From Diadophis punctatus similis (lineage: Eukaryota; Chordata; Lepidosauria; Squamata; Dipsadidae): DNA of 64,000 nucleotides. The stretch covers positions 33,928,980-33,992,979 of the forward strand of contig JALIGW010000005.1 in assembly GCA_023053685.1 (NCBI GenBank). The letters are read 5' to 3'. The notes under the pieces are model-generated. The model had not been told where the DNA came from, searched no databases, and was given only the letters and a program-made list of their open reading frames with translations. Of the stretch, positions 24,000 through 35,869 are shown one piece after another. Every line of letters begins with the position of its first letter. The stretch's first letter is position 1. The position numbers were made by a program, and so were the translations under genes.

Positions 24000-26900
24000 A
24001 CCTGTATTTATTCTTGGGAAAGGGTCCCTCTTTCTCTTTTATTACTGTTTATTGGAAAAGGCATACACTTTTCACACAAATATATAAACACCTTGAGCAT
24101 TAGGATAATTTTCCAACATATAAATATACAACTCTAACAAATTCATCAATATTTCAACAATATTCCATTAGTCAAGATAATTTTCCACCACTGTGCTTTG
24201 CTTTCATTTCTGGCTTCCCAGCAATATTTTAAATGCGTAAATCTAAATGCTTTGTTTCTTTTTAATCATTACTGGCTGTCATCACCACAATACTTTAGAG
24301 CAATTTACACATTTTTAGATTACAACGATAAGCATTTCCTTATGAGAGGAGGGGCAACATTAATAGCTTTCAAAAGCAGTGAGACAAAAAACCTTGCAAG
24401 TGAACTTCATGCCAAAAGCTAATTAATGAAAGATCTTCCGACGTCTCCTGAAATTTTTTGCATACACAGAAAATTACTTCTGAGTGTATAGATATTATTT
24501 AGTGCAATAATGAGTACTGGGGAAACACTGTCAAGGTAAACTATTATATGTACAAAAACCTTAGTTTCACTCATGTGACTCAGGTAATAAAAACTCAAGA
24601 TATTAATCGGCTTTAAAAAGTGTACTAATGCAAGTACATTTAGTCATACTACCTAAAAAAACTGCAAATTCTGGAAGCACAGCTAAAAGTAGGAGAAAAA
24701 ATTAGACCTGCCAGCTCATAGCACAACTCTAACTTTAAAATGTGTCTGTAGATAAAAGCTGCACTATAGCACAGATCTGTCCTTCAAGGTAATTTCAGAA
24801 TTAGATAACAGAATAAGTATTAGTAAATCCCCTCCCCCAAAACAAGGGGGAGTTGGAGAAAAGACAAAAAAAGGAAAAACACACCCAGAATCTTAGCAAA
24901 AAGATGCTCATGACATACAGACCTTGCCTTTATTTATTACTGGGTTGTCTACCAAGATCACAGATAAAAGTCTAGTACTACAAATGAACTAAACCACATA
25001 TACATGTATACAGTGGAACTTCATTTTAACAGACTAATGGGGAGAAATAGTTTGTTGTTCATAAATGTGCGCTAAATATGAAAGTACATCATTGCAGGAA
25101 CGTACATCTGTTAAATACAATATTCAAATTGTGTCCTTTTAATTATTTGCATAATGAAATAATTACCCAAATGCCATAACCTGGTCCATTGCATGAGAAG
25201 GTCTGCTAAATCAACATTTGGTTGTATTGTTTATGCCTTAACTAACTCTTTCTGTTAACAGGGAATGCTGCACAGAGTATGGGTAGTAAATTAAAATTTA
25301 AAATTAAAGCTAGTATAGAAGGTTTTCCTTCTTATTTTACTAACTCTGAATGATTCAATTCACCAAACAATGATGGCAACAGTTATCAATATTTATGGGC
25401 CCATAAATATATGGAAAACCTATTTAGAATGTAAGAGAAGTAAATGCTAAAATGAATCAATGCATGCATGCATGATTGAATGAATGAATTGAATTAATCT
25501 GTATTGAAAGAAATGCAGTTATGTCTTAGCTTGAGAATTTTAAAAAATGATATAACTAACAATGTTCAGATCTAATGGACTGATAAACACACTCTTGATG
25601 AAAAAATTCAGTGGAAAATACAAGAGTGATGTTAATTTCTGAATGAAGGATAGATTTGGACAAAGAAAAGTGAAAGAAACAAGAGTGAAAAAGAACAGCC
25701 ACAGGAATAGATAACTCCATGTAAGAAAACAACTGTTTGTAAAAGTATGATGAAAGATACTCTATGCTATGTATACAGAGAAAAAGATAAGTGCAAAGTA
25801 GTCAAAAAACAAGGAACGATTTTAAAAGGCACAACAATACCAAGAAAGTTTGATGGGAGTTTTAAAAGTTTCAGAAATGGAGGAAAACAGCCAAATGAGA
25901 AGGCTCCAATATAATGAATGGAATGACAAATTAAAATTATGAGATGACTTGGGGTTACACTGATATGTAATGCTGGAAAGAGTATTGTAGAGATTTGCAT
26001 AAAAGGATGATTTGCAGAGTGGAATCAAAATAAAAAAAATCAAAGTTACTTTCCTTTACAAAAAGAAAGTTAGAAATGCTGCTAAAACCCTGAAAAATGC
26101 TAATTGCAGTTATAGATGGGCTACCTGGCAAAATGTTAAAATAGGAATGTGGTTTGTTTATAGTGGTTGTGATGCTTATTTAACATGATTGTAAAGCCTT
26201 CTCCTATGCCCGGAATGGGAAGAATATAGTTACTGTTCTCATACAAAGAAAAAATAATAACGGAACAGAAAACTTACAGATGAATTAATCTTGTATGTGC
26301 TAAGGAAGGTATTTGGTAGAATTCTCACCAAAAATCTATGATACCTAACAACAAGCAACAATTTGGAAAATTCATTGAAGACTTATTCTATGGAGGGGAT
26401 ATGTAGATCAGATTTTTGTAGTCATTACTATTTGTGACAAATGTATGAATGTGAGAAAGAGAAATGTTTGAAAGAGAAATATAGTATAATTGAAAGTATA
26501 TATTTGAAAGTTATATATACCATAAATGGTGAAAAATGAGAGCAACTAGAAGGCTTAGTTCTTGGGCATCTTCAAGATCATCTACTCCATGTAGTATATT
26601 CTTGTTCAAAATGAGCCAATGGACAGTCATTCTCTGAGGCCCCATTCTTCAGAAGATATATCCAAGGAACTTTCTCAGTTATGTTTTTTTGTGTTTTTAT
26701 TTTATTTTATTTTTATTATTTCATTCAGATTGCATTTTTAGTGTGTTTACTGTAAACCAACCAGAGAACATCAGTTTTAAGGTTTTTTTTTTAAAAAAAA
26801 TACATAAGTAAAATCACTCTTTGAGTTTGACATTCCTCACTTTCCTGGAAGCATATGCTTTTCTGCTCATGAAAACTAATCTTTCTTTCACTAAAGTCTT

Positions 26901-27110
26901 AACATAATTACAAAGAAGCCATCACCAAGGAGAGGTTTCTACCTCAAAGAAAAGAGACATGTGACAGAAACATACATTTTTAAAAATACAAGTAACAATA
27001 CAATTTTGAAATAATTTACATAAAATATCAAGTAATTTTATTACCATTACTATATTAATTGTATCAACTATTACCATATGTGCAATACATGGGTATGAAT
27101 ACCGGATCTA
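24000..27110. other. SHOC2: AT-rich SHOC2 intron, no gene recognised
   Basis: This is the part of the intron before coding exon 3. It has low GC and short open frames without recognisable domains. A stretch at about 26690-26770 (TTTTATTTTA runs then GTAAACCAACCAGAG) may be an old LINE tail, but it is too decayed to assign. Confidence 0.5.
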
Positions 27111-28660
27111 TCGTATTTTTCGGAGTATAAGACGCACCTTTTAACCCTCAAAAGGAGGGTGAAAACTTGGGTGCGTCTTATACACTGAATGTAGCCCCAC
27201 CCACCCAGTCACCCCCACCCTTTGGCCTCTGCCTGCCAGCAATTTACCTCTTACAGCAAACAGGGCAAAGCCTGATTAGCACAAGAAGAAAGTATCTGCC
27301 TCCCAACACACAGCTGACTCAGAAGCCACGTGGTAAAATGAAGCTAACTATGGTGGCTGTGAGGAGACAAATTGAAATAGACTGCTGGCAATGTTTGACT
27401 GCTGAAATTGAAAGGAAGCTGCAAGCTGCTTTGGCCTAGAGAAGTGGTGGCGAACCTTTTTCGGCTCGCGTGCCAAAAAGGGGGGGGGGCGCTCGCGCGT
27501 GCTCGTGTGCCCACACCCATTCCCTCCCCCCCACGCATGCGCACAACACCCCCCCATGCTGCCCCCTGCGCATGCGCACACCCCCCACCCCCGCACAAAG
27601 GCTTACCGGAGCCTGGAACGACGAAACCGGCAAACCGGAAGTGCGAAAAAAACGCACTTCCGGTTTGCCGGTATGCTGTTTTTTGCACTCCGGAGGGTTC
27701 AGGGAAGCTCCCTGAAGCTCCGGAATGCAAAAAACTACAAAACGGACAAACCGGAAGTGCGGAAAAGTGCACACCATTTGTCTGTTTGTCCGTTTTGTAG
27801 TTTTTTGCATTCCGGAGCTTCAGGGAGCTTCCCTGAACCCTCCGGAGTGCAAAAAACAGCACACCGGCAAACCGGAAGTGCGTTTTTTCGCACTTCCGGT
27901 TTGCCGGTGGGAACCCTCGCGTGCCAGCTTCTATGGCTCCGCGTGCCACCTCTGGCACGCGTGCCATAGGTTCGCCACCACGGGCCTAGAGGAAACAGCT
28001 CTTGCCTCACAATCTGGAGGTTGTGAGTTCTATCCTAGGTAGAGGCAGATTCTGTTACTTTGTTAAATGTTTGTAGAGTGTTCAAATTATTAGACTTATT
28101 TTTTAAAGACTGCTTTATTATTGTTCTGGACAACTTAACAAAATGAAGAAGCTTTTTAAAATAAATGCTTGCTCTGAAGAGGCCCAGTGCTTTTGTATCT
28201 TCTTTTAAATAGCAGAGAATGTATACTTCCAGAAAGCCACATAAAATTTAAAGATCTGTAAAAGTATAATCTGAAATGTAATAGTGTCCTATTCAGTAAA
28301 TTTCTTGACAGTTAGGACAATTAGAACTGAAGTTAGAACTGAAGTGGTGTAGAGTTCCTGCCTAAGCAGGGGTTGGACTAGAAGACCTCCAAGGTCCCTT
28401 CCAGCTCTGTTATTATTGGAGGAGTTGGTGTGATTACATTTAAGAAAACTTTCTGGCATTATGTACATTTCTCCAATTCTTTGCTATTTCTATGGGTCAG
28501 GCATACATGCACAGAAATACACAGCAAACAGTGTATATCATCTGTACTGTTTGCTGTTTGGCAAATTGCTGGGAGGCAGAGGCATTTTTTCCTTGTTTTC
28601 CTCCCCCAAAACTAAGGTGCGTCTTATACTCCGGTGTGTCTTATACTCCGAAAAATACGG
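27111..28660. mobile_element. 1-kb TA-flanked TIR element, copy A, carrying a nested hAT MITE
   Basis: The ends are TCGTATTTTTCGGAGTATAA and its inverse TTATACTCCGAAAAATACGG, each beside TA. A sub-terminal GGGTGCGTCTTATAC repeats the end motif. Minus the 550 bases of the nested hAT and one TSD, the body is about 1000 bases. It matches the element at 61813-62788 in inverse orientation, including the block near 28500 (ATACATGCACAGAAATACAC). The interior carries a piece like the 'GGAAGGGACCTTG...' motif found in CR1-type repeats. No transposase is seen. Confidence 0.85.
27442..27983. mobile_element. Nested hAT MITE, 542 bp palindrome, perfect 8-bp TSD
   Basis: The ends AAGTGGTGGCGAACC and GGTTCGCCACCACGG are inverted. 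GCCTAGAG is duplicated exactly (27434-27441 and 27984-27991). The sister copy of the host at 61813-62788 has GCCTAGAG once and no insert, which proves the boundaries. The interior is a nested palindrome of repeated AACCGGAAGTGCG units and their inverses. Confidence 0.93.
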
Positions 28661-29026
28661 TATATATTTATTATAAATACAAAAATAAATTGATTGAATT
28701 ATTGTTAAGAATGAAAGGGAGGAATGATAAAGTATAAAACAGGTAAGTATCTAAAACAAAACAAGAAAAACAAAACACCAGAGTAATACTTTAAAAACTG
28801 AGTAGTATCACCCTAACTTATATACCCAAATCCTAACTTTGGGTATATCTGAATTTAGCAATTCTAACCAACAAAACGATCTTTCTATATTGAAAAAAGA
28901 GAGGGTGCCTAAATGACACTTCATGTTATTAGCTTCTCAACGCCTTATGTTTACTACATACTATCTGTGATAACTTCACTAAGGCTGCAAAGTGGCTTAT
29001 CGTTCCTTAAAATATAGTAAGCAATA

Positions 29027-29730
29027 CAGGTATTGCTCGACTTACAGCCACAATTGAGCCCAACATTTTTGTTGTTAAGTGAGACATTTGTTAAGTGAGT
29101 TTTGCCCAGGGGTGAAATCCTCCCGGTTTGCTCTTACCTGTCGGTCGCCGCAGAGCCGAAGAAGCTGGTGGCGTTCGCGGCACGGGGCTGCCCCCGGCCA
29201 CTTCCCCCACCTGCCTGGATGCCGCCATTGGCGTTCTTTTGCCCTCTGTGCATGCAGAACGCTTTGCGCATGCACAGAGGGCAAAAGAACGCCAATGGCG
29301 GCATCCAGGCGGGCGGGGGAAGCAGCCGGGGGCAGCCCCGCACCGCGAACACCACCAGCTTCTTCAGCTCTGCGGCAACCGACAAGTAAGAGCGAACCAG
29401 GAGGATTTCACCCCTGGTTTTGCCCCATTTTACAACCTTTCTTGCCACAGTTAGTGAAGTAAATCAGTGAAGGTGTTAAGTTAATAACCTGGTTCTTAAG
29501 TGGATCTGGCTTCCCCATCGACTTTGTTTGACAGAAGGTTGCAACAGATGATCACATGACCTTGGAACACTGCATAAGTATGAACCAGTTGCCAAGCATC
29601 TGAATTTTGATCATATGATCATGGCGATGGTACAAAGGTTGTAAATGTGAAAAATGGTCATGTCATTTTTGTCAGTGCCGTTGTAACTTTGAAGTCACTA
29701 AATGAACTGTTGTAAGTCGAAGACTACCTG
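29027..29730. mobile_element. TA-flanked MITE with nested palindromic hAT element
   Basis: It starts CAGGTATTGCTCGACTTACA after TA and ends GTCGAAGACTACCTG before TA. The interior shows the family phrases (TTAAGTGAGT, TGATCATATGATC). The left arm is split by the element at 29107-29416; the host text TTTTGCCC resumes after it. Confidence 0.8.
29107..29416. mobile_element. Palindromic MITE, 310 bp, perfect 8-bp TSD
   Basis: It begins CAGGGGTGAAATCCTCC and ends GGAGGATTTCACCCCTG. The two halves are inverted copies nearly throughout, around a centre near 29256 (GCATGCAGAACGCTTTGCGC). GTTTTGCC stands on both sides (29099-29106 and 29417-29424). The 8-bp duplication and CAGGGG..CCCCTG ends suggest hAT. 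The open frames across it are by-products of the palindrome. Confidence 0.88.
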
Positions 29731-31230
29731 TACATGTTGCTTATCTATCTTTAGATACAATCATAATAATTCTTCACATTAAATAGCACTTCAAACACAA
29801 AAACCAGCCACTTCTACTTTTACAGACTCAGCAACAATCTGTCGAGTCTGGTCTTGTTTATCGTATTATGGATACTTTGAGAATCAGAGCATGAAGCATT
29901 CTTACTATGACTATAAATGTTTGTTGCTGAAAAAGAAATGCAAATCCTTGTCAACTGGTTTCTAAATCTCAGCATGTTGCTGAAAATATTTTTTCATATC
30001 TCTCTCAGGCTGAGAGATGTGTCCATTAGTATCTTGGTAGTTATTTTCTAGGAATACTCAGGCAAAGTATTATTTAAAGGGAAAATACCTGTGACCTATC
30101 TATCCTCTGTATTGTTTTAGGATTTAAGGGGTGGGGGGAGGGAAACCAGAAAATCCTGATATTGGCAGGATAGTCATAACAAACAAGCTAAGCTACTGCT
30201 GAGGACAAGGAATTGCTCATACAAAATTAAAAATTTTATTTGGCTATCTAGCATAGCATTAGTAATCCAGAAAGAGACTAGGTACTAAAATAACAATGAG
30301 GCCAAAGCAAGATTTTGCTCAAGTGGTTTAAGAGGTACCTCTTTCCTATTTGGCCTGGATTTGTTCTGAAATAAAGAGCTCTTTTGTATAATTTGGAATC
30401 AAGCTCAACTCTTGATGACTGAACTACATGTTTTCTTGACATATAAGGCAACAGTTTTGCCTTCAACTACTTTTGAGAAGGTTTTTCCAAGTCCTACTTC
30501 AGTCAAAAGCCCTAATTTTCAGGAGCTCGCTTCGAATACTAAGACTAACCCTGCATGGCTTCTGAGATCACAATTCGTATACATACAGTAACTGCTAAAA
30601 ACTTCTATGTCCAGGCCAAACTTCAAACAAAAACAATGTATTTTTTTGTATTCACCAGTTTGAAAATACTGAGATATAAATTCTCCATTCCTCACCGTTG
30701 GCAAGAAATGAATCTATTTGGCAATATTTTATATAAATGTGCATTTTTTTTCCTCAAAACAAACAAAAATACTCCATCAACCTCATGTGAAATGAAATGA
30801 AAATATTTTAAGTAAAGAAAAAATATCCAGAAATTAGGAATTGAATTTGATAGTACTTTCCAATCCTATTTTGCAATCACTATGCCTTACTATATAATTT
30901 ATAGATTTTACTACATTAATTGCTTTTTCATATATGAAAACTGCAATATTTTAAATGGATCTTATAATGCAAATCCATGCATGTCTACAATAATAACCAA
31001 ATTTTAAATGAACTTATTGCAAGTGATCAACAGGACACCTATGATCTAATTGCTCATTTACATAATCATAGGCATATATGAATTGTTAGTTTAGATAAAT
31101 TTTAAACCTAGAAAAGAGCCAGTTTGGTGTAGTTAAAATATTGATCTAGAAACCAGGCAACAGTGAGTTCTAGTCTATCTCAAGGCATGGAAATCCACTG
31201 TGTAACTTTCAGTCGCTCTCTTACCTAACC

Positions 31231-32252
31231 CAGTGCTTCTCAATAATTTTGTTACGCCCCCCCCACGTCAAAGCATCGTTTGCTACTGTTCTACATAGAA
31301 GAACGTTCTACAGAGAAGTGGGGAGGGGGAAAGCAGAGAGCATGAGAAGCGGCAGATAGCACATTCTTTGTGGCTTCTTCAAGGTCATCTTTGTCCAGCA
31401 CCTGCAAGGAGGGGTTGCCACGCTGGCAGAAGTTTAGTGGGCAACGTGACCTGGGGTGGGGAACAAGGAGTGCCCGTTTCCTGTTGAAAGGGAACTTGGG
31501 AGACAAATTAGATTTGGGTTTTCCCATGCATTGCCAACATGGTGTCTGCAATAAATTGGAACTTTGGTGAACTTTTTGCCTTGGACTCTGATTTTTGCTC
31601 GATTACTATTTGGAACCTTGACACACACCCTAGGAAGAAGTAAACATTTCGCGTGCCCCCCCCCCCAACTCTCCGATCTGGGCCCTAATGGAATTTTAGT
31701 GTTAATATTTATTATTTTACTTATTATAAGCTGCAAGCAAACTATTGGCTGGGGAAGCCTGCTTTACCCACTTACCTGGGAGTAAGTCACACTGAACTCA
31801 GTGGAGCCTGTTTTTGGTTAGGCAGGCATAGGCTACCGTGGTTAGGGCCCTCTTTTGACATGGGGCCAGGCCAGCTTTCAAGCCGATGTTTTGGGATAGC
31901 CGGCCTGGCCCATAAGCGCCGCCTCTGCCGGGCACTCACAGCGAATGGTGTGAAAGGAGGCTTTAGGGTGCTGTTCAAAGCTTTTGCCCAACTGCAGAGG
32001 ATGCTCCTCCTTGTCCAGCAGCAGGTTCGCCACACCATTCATGGCTACCGCGGCGCCCGCCAAGAACAAGAACCCACGCAGCCCCGCCTGGCCTTCTCTT
32101 CCAGACTCAGAGCAACGTGCAACTGGGAAAACACTTCCCGTCCGGGGGAATCAATCGAGAGGGACCATGGATGTTCCCCGGGGTCACACGCGCCCCCCTG
32201 GCATCGCTCTGGGACTCCCAGGGGGGCACGCCCCACTATTTGAGAAACACTG
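31231..32252. mobile_element. Nonautonomous hAT element, about 1 kb
   Basis: The ends CAGTGCTTCTCAATAATTTT and CACTATTTGAGAAACACTG are inverted. Flanks ACCTAACC (31223-31230) and GCCTAACC (32253-32260) form an 8-bp duplication with one change and central TA. The interior has open frames of up to about 127 codons on both strands but no hAT transposase motif (no RW or CxxH block) that I can see. It resembles Charlie-type long nonautonomous hATs. Confidence 0.8.
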
Positions 32253-32383
32253 GCCTAACCCCCAACTCAGGGTTGTGGTTGTGGTTGTTGCTGTTGGGAA
32301 AATAGGAAAAGGGAGAAGTATGCCTTGAGTTGTAAAAATAAAGGCAGAATATAAATCTAATAAATGAATTACTGATATTTTTA

Positions 32384-32542
<159 letters not shown>

Positions 32543-33429
32543 TCACATTGTTTAAGATTTTGTAGTAAAATGGATAAAAGTTTTTTCAATATTTAAATAA
32601 ATAAACTTAAGTGTTTAATATTGTCATTTCATCTGATGGATCACAAAGGATTATGGCTAAGATTAAGAAAACACAAACAATATAAAGAAACACATCATGT
32701 AATACCATTTTTTAACATTCTTGAATATTATTGCTTACTTTTAACATCCCATTCCATTGTGTTTTGCTTGCTCATTTTTATTAGAATAAAATAAAATAAT
32801 TAGGAATTACTAGAATTTATTTTTAAAAATCCAATGCAGCAGAGGTTGTTGTTTGAACCCAAACATTTCAACTGAGTTTTAAAACTCTGTACTACAGAGA
32901 AATTTTGCAGGAAAAAACATGTTATTGTGTCCTGGAGTTCCAAGATATATCTCCATAGTTTCAGAAATTCTTGTAATAATGAGGAAGTTGTATACAAATA
33001 AATAAAATTAACATTTCTCTAAAATTATTTGTGGTAAAGGGAAATATTGGGTTAGAATGCTGCCATATTCAACTTATATTTCACTTTTCAATGTATAATT
33101 TTAAAAGTTAAAGTAATTCATATTAATGGCCTAACAAAACAAATACCTGCCTTATTTTATGTTGTATTATTGTTGTATTTTATTTTTATTATGTAATTTT
33201 TTTATCATTTAAGATTTTAAAAAGAACAACTAAGACGTATTTGAAAAAGAAGCATCTTGCAGTGTTCTTTTCTTTTGCAGTAATGCTTGAAGAATTCAGA
33301 TGATCCCAAAAAGTACCGTATATTCCGGCGTATAAGACGACTGGGCGTATAAGACGACCCCCAACTTTTCCAATTAAAATATAGAGTTTGAGATATACTC
33401 TCCGTATAAGACTACCCCTCCTACCATCT

Positions 33430-33775
33430 TTCTTTTTCCTTCTGTCTTTCTTCCTTCCTAACATCTTTCTTTCTTTCTTTCTTCTTTCTTTCCTTTCTTT
33501 CTTTCTTTCTTTCTTTCCCTCTCACTTTTTTCTCTTCCTTCCTCCCACCTTCCCACCTAACATTCATCTTCTTCCTCTTCTTCCCTTCCTTCCTTCCTTC
33601 CTTCCTTTCATCTCTGGTCTTCCTTCCTTCCTTCCTTCCTTCCTTCCTCCCTTCCTTCCTTCCTTCCTTCCTTCCTTCCTTCCATCTCTGGTCTTCCTTC
33701 CTGGTCTTCCTTCCTTCCTTTCATCTCTGGTCTCCCTTCCTTCCTTCCTTCCCTTTTCTCTTTTTCCCTCTTTCC
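33430..33775. repeat. (CTTT)n/(CTTC)n pyrimidine tract
   Basis: About 345 bases, nearly pure C/T on the plus strand, shifting from CTTT to CCTT repeats with interspersed CATCTCTGGTCTTCC units. Mirror-symmetric homopyrimidine DNA of this kind can adopt triplex structures, which is an inference from composition only. Confidence 0.9.
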
Positions 33776-33821
33776 TAGCCCTCAGCACTGCAAGATCCTT
33801 TTTTCCAGGTGAAGGAAAGAG

Positions 33822-34299
33822 TGCTGGTGGCGGCTGCGGTCGCGCCGAGGGAGTGCACGGCTGAGAGGCATCTCGCGCGGGGAGGAACCTTCATCTGGCT
33901 CCGCTTCCAGAGCGAGCGAGCGAGAGCAGCGCAGCCACAGCGGGAAGGGAAGCGAAGGGAGGCAAGCAGCCCGCTCCGCCACTCAAGCCAGCAGCCGCCG
34001 GAAGCAACAAGGGTGTTAGGAGAAGAGAAGGAGAAGATAGAAGTGAAGGAAAGAGTGCTGGCGGCAGTCGCGGCGCTCCTCCTTCTCTTTTCCTAATGCC
34101 CTTGTTGCTTCCGGCAACTGCTGGCTTGAGTGGCAGAGCGGGCTGCTTGTCTCCCTTCGCTTCCCTTCCCGCTGTGGCTGTGCTGCTCTCGCTCACTCGC
34201 TCGCTCTGGAAGCGGAGCCAGATGAAGGTTCCTCCCCGCGCGAGATGCCTCTCAGCCGCGCGCTCCCTCGGCGCGACCGCAGCCGCCGCCAGCTCCTGC
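33822..34299. repeat. GC-rich imperfect palindrome, arms about 220 bp
   Basis: The left arm (33822-34040) and right arm (34077-34299) are inverted copies, for example GAGGCATCTCGCGCGGGGAG against CTCCCCGCGCGAGATGCCTC and GAAGCAACAAGGG against CCCTTGTTGCTTC. The spacer is about 36 bases of purine-rich sequence. The arms are rich in CpG. The internal repeat belongs to the TIR element that contains it. Confidence 0.88.
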
Positions 34300-35869
34300 C
34301 TGCATCTCCCGCCAGCCTGCCTCTTGCCTTAAGCCGCCAGCTGACGGTGGCGGCTGCAGCCTTCCCAGCAGGCGACTGAGACGCAGGGCAGCATCGGGGC
34401 TCCGAGGCTCCTTCGGCCGCTTGGCTGGAGAACGGCGGGGATGTGGCTGCGGCCGTTTTTGAGCTCCCCCTGGCTCGGAAGTTTTAGTACCCGGCGTATA
34501 AGACGACCCCCGACTTTGGAGAAGATTTTCAAGGGGTAAAAAGTCGTCTTATACGCCGGCACATACGGTATTCTTAAAAAGATATCCAACCAAGAGTACA
34601 AGCAAGTTATATAATTAGAAATTATACACACCCACTCATATTCAGCTATACTGAGCATCAATAAAATAAACAGACTAGTCCTGTGTCAGCTATCAAACAA
34701 GAAAACTAATAATCACTTGCCAATACATGATAATTTAGCCTTTTTAAAATTGTTCTGCAGAAAACCAGTAAGAATTATACCTAACAGAACAATAGCTGGA
34801 ATCCATCAGTTGCCCAGGATAAGCCAAGCCAGGAAAGAAAATAATGTGCAATTTGACACCTATGGCAAGGGACTAATTATACTGTTCCTCATTTTCAGAT
34901 CATGCACCATCTGTTCCAAAGTGAGCACTAAGTCTAATGAGTGATCCACCCAGGAATCAAAGTTGAATAAAGGCTGAGGTAGAAAGGTAATGGAAAGTGA
35001 ACTCTGGAACCTGAAATCTTCTCCATGTCACTAGCTCTTATTTTGCCTTGATTTACTTCCTCTTCCTCTTTTTCTCCCTGTGCCCATTTTCTCACATTCA
35101 CCCCACACAAATCGGCTTCACAGACAGAATTTCTTCCTGCAGCAGTTTATTTGATGGAAAATAATTCAAAACTTCATAAACAATATGTAAAATAGCCAAT
35201 AGTATTGGTTTGACTGTTAATTTGGTCTGTTTTTCTTAATTTTAAATTTTTTTAAGCAGATTGACATTTTAATGTTCCTCATGATAAAGCCTGCACTAAA
35301 TCATATAGGGAAAATACAGACTGTTTTCAGAAGCAAAAGAAATGAACACAAACTTGAAGTAGATAGAAAAACATATGAAATTAAGCCAAGTGTATTAGTT
35401 TCACAACGACTGGAAAAAACAGAAACAATTTTTCTATAATACATTAGGCTTAGGAATTAGCAGAAATACTTTTACAGTCCCAAACTTTTTAACACGGTAT
35501 CCTTTGCCTCAAATGTATGAAGTACCAGGTATTATATTAATTTGCTATTCCTGGTAAAGGAGCAAGGCTCAGTAACACTTTATTATTCCTATGCTGTCAT
35601 GTCCGGGCGCTAAAAAGCTCAGGAGGCAGCACATACAACACTGGAACCCATGTTCAGTTCAGTCTGAACTGAAATATAATTTCCCTTGGCATATTGGGGA
35701 AAAAACCAATCTTTCTATCATTTGGGAAATATATAGGCTAATTAGCATGTCAACTTTTGTTGTCCTTTCTACAAGCTAACCTGAATTTAACAATTCAGGC
35801 ATATAAAATTAGATTGTTTTGCTGTAAAACTTTAACTTTTGAACTGAGAAATTATGCAAGTTCAGAATC

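Larger units (their letters stand above)
33316..34568. mobile_element. TA-flanked TIR element with pyrimidine tract and GC-rich palindrome
   Basis: The ends CCGTATATTCCGGCGTATAA and TTATACGCCGGCACATACGG are inverted, beside TA on each side. The sub-terminal motif GTATAAGACGACCCCC is repeated and inverted. It is related in design to the GTATAAGACGCACC family but with a different TIR. The interior holds a (CTTT/CTTC)n tract at 33430-33775 and a large palindrome at 33822-34299. No coding gene is evident; long open frames in the tract are low-complexity artefacts. Confidence 0.75.

Noticed and set aside
27344..27969. Overlapping open frames of up to 207 codons on both strands
   Set aside because: They are produced by the palindromic, stop-poor GC-rich interior of the hAT MITE; the two strands give near-identical peptides.
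29079..29462. Open frames of about 100-127 codons on both strands
   Set aside because: The 310-bp palindrome yields mirrored peptides (for example the same VRANREDF/VRANQEDF text on both strands); not a gene.
31787..32243. Open frame in the 1-kb hAT element as a transposase
   Set aside because: No hAT catalytic or dimerisation motifs were seen; frames overlap on both strands and are short.
32800..33000. Candidate extra SHOC2 exon near coding exon 2
   Set aside because: The open frame has no LRR text, and the known exons already give the full 582 residues.
33388..33864. Open frame of 158 codons rich in Phe, Leu, Ser and Pro
   Set aside because: It is translation of the (CTTT/CTTC)n tract inside a TIR element; low complexity, no start context or homology.
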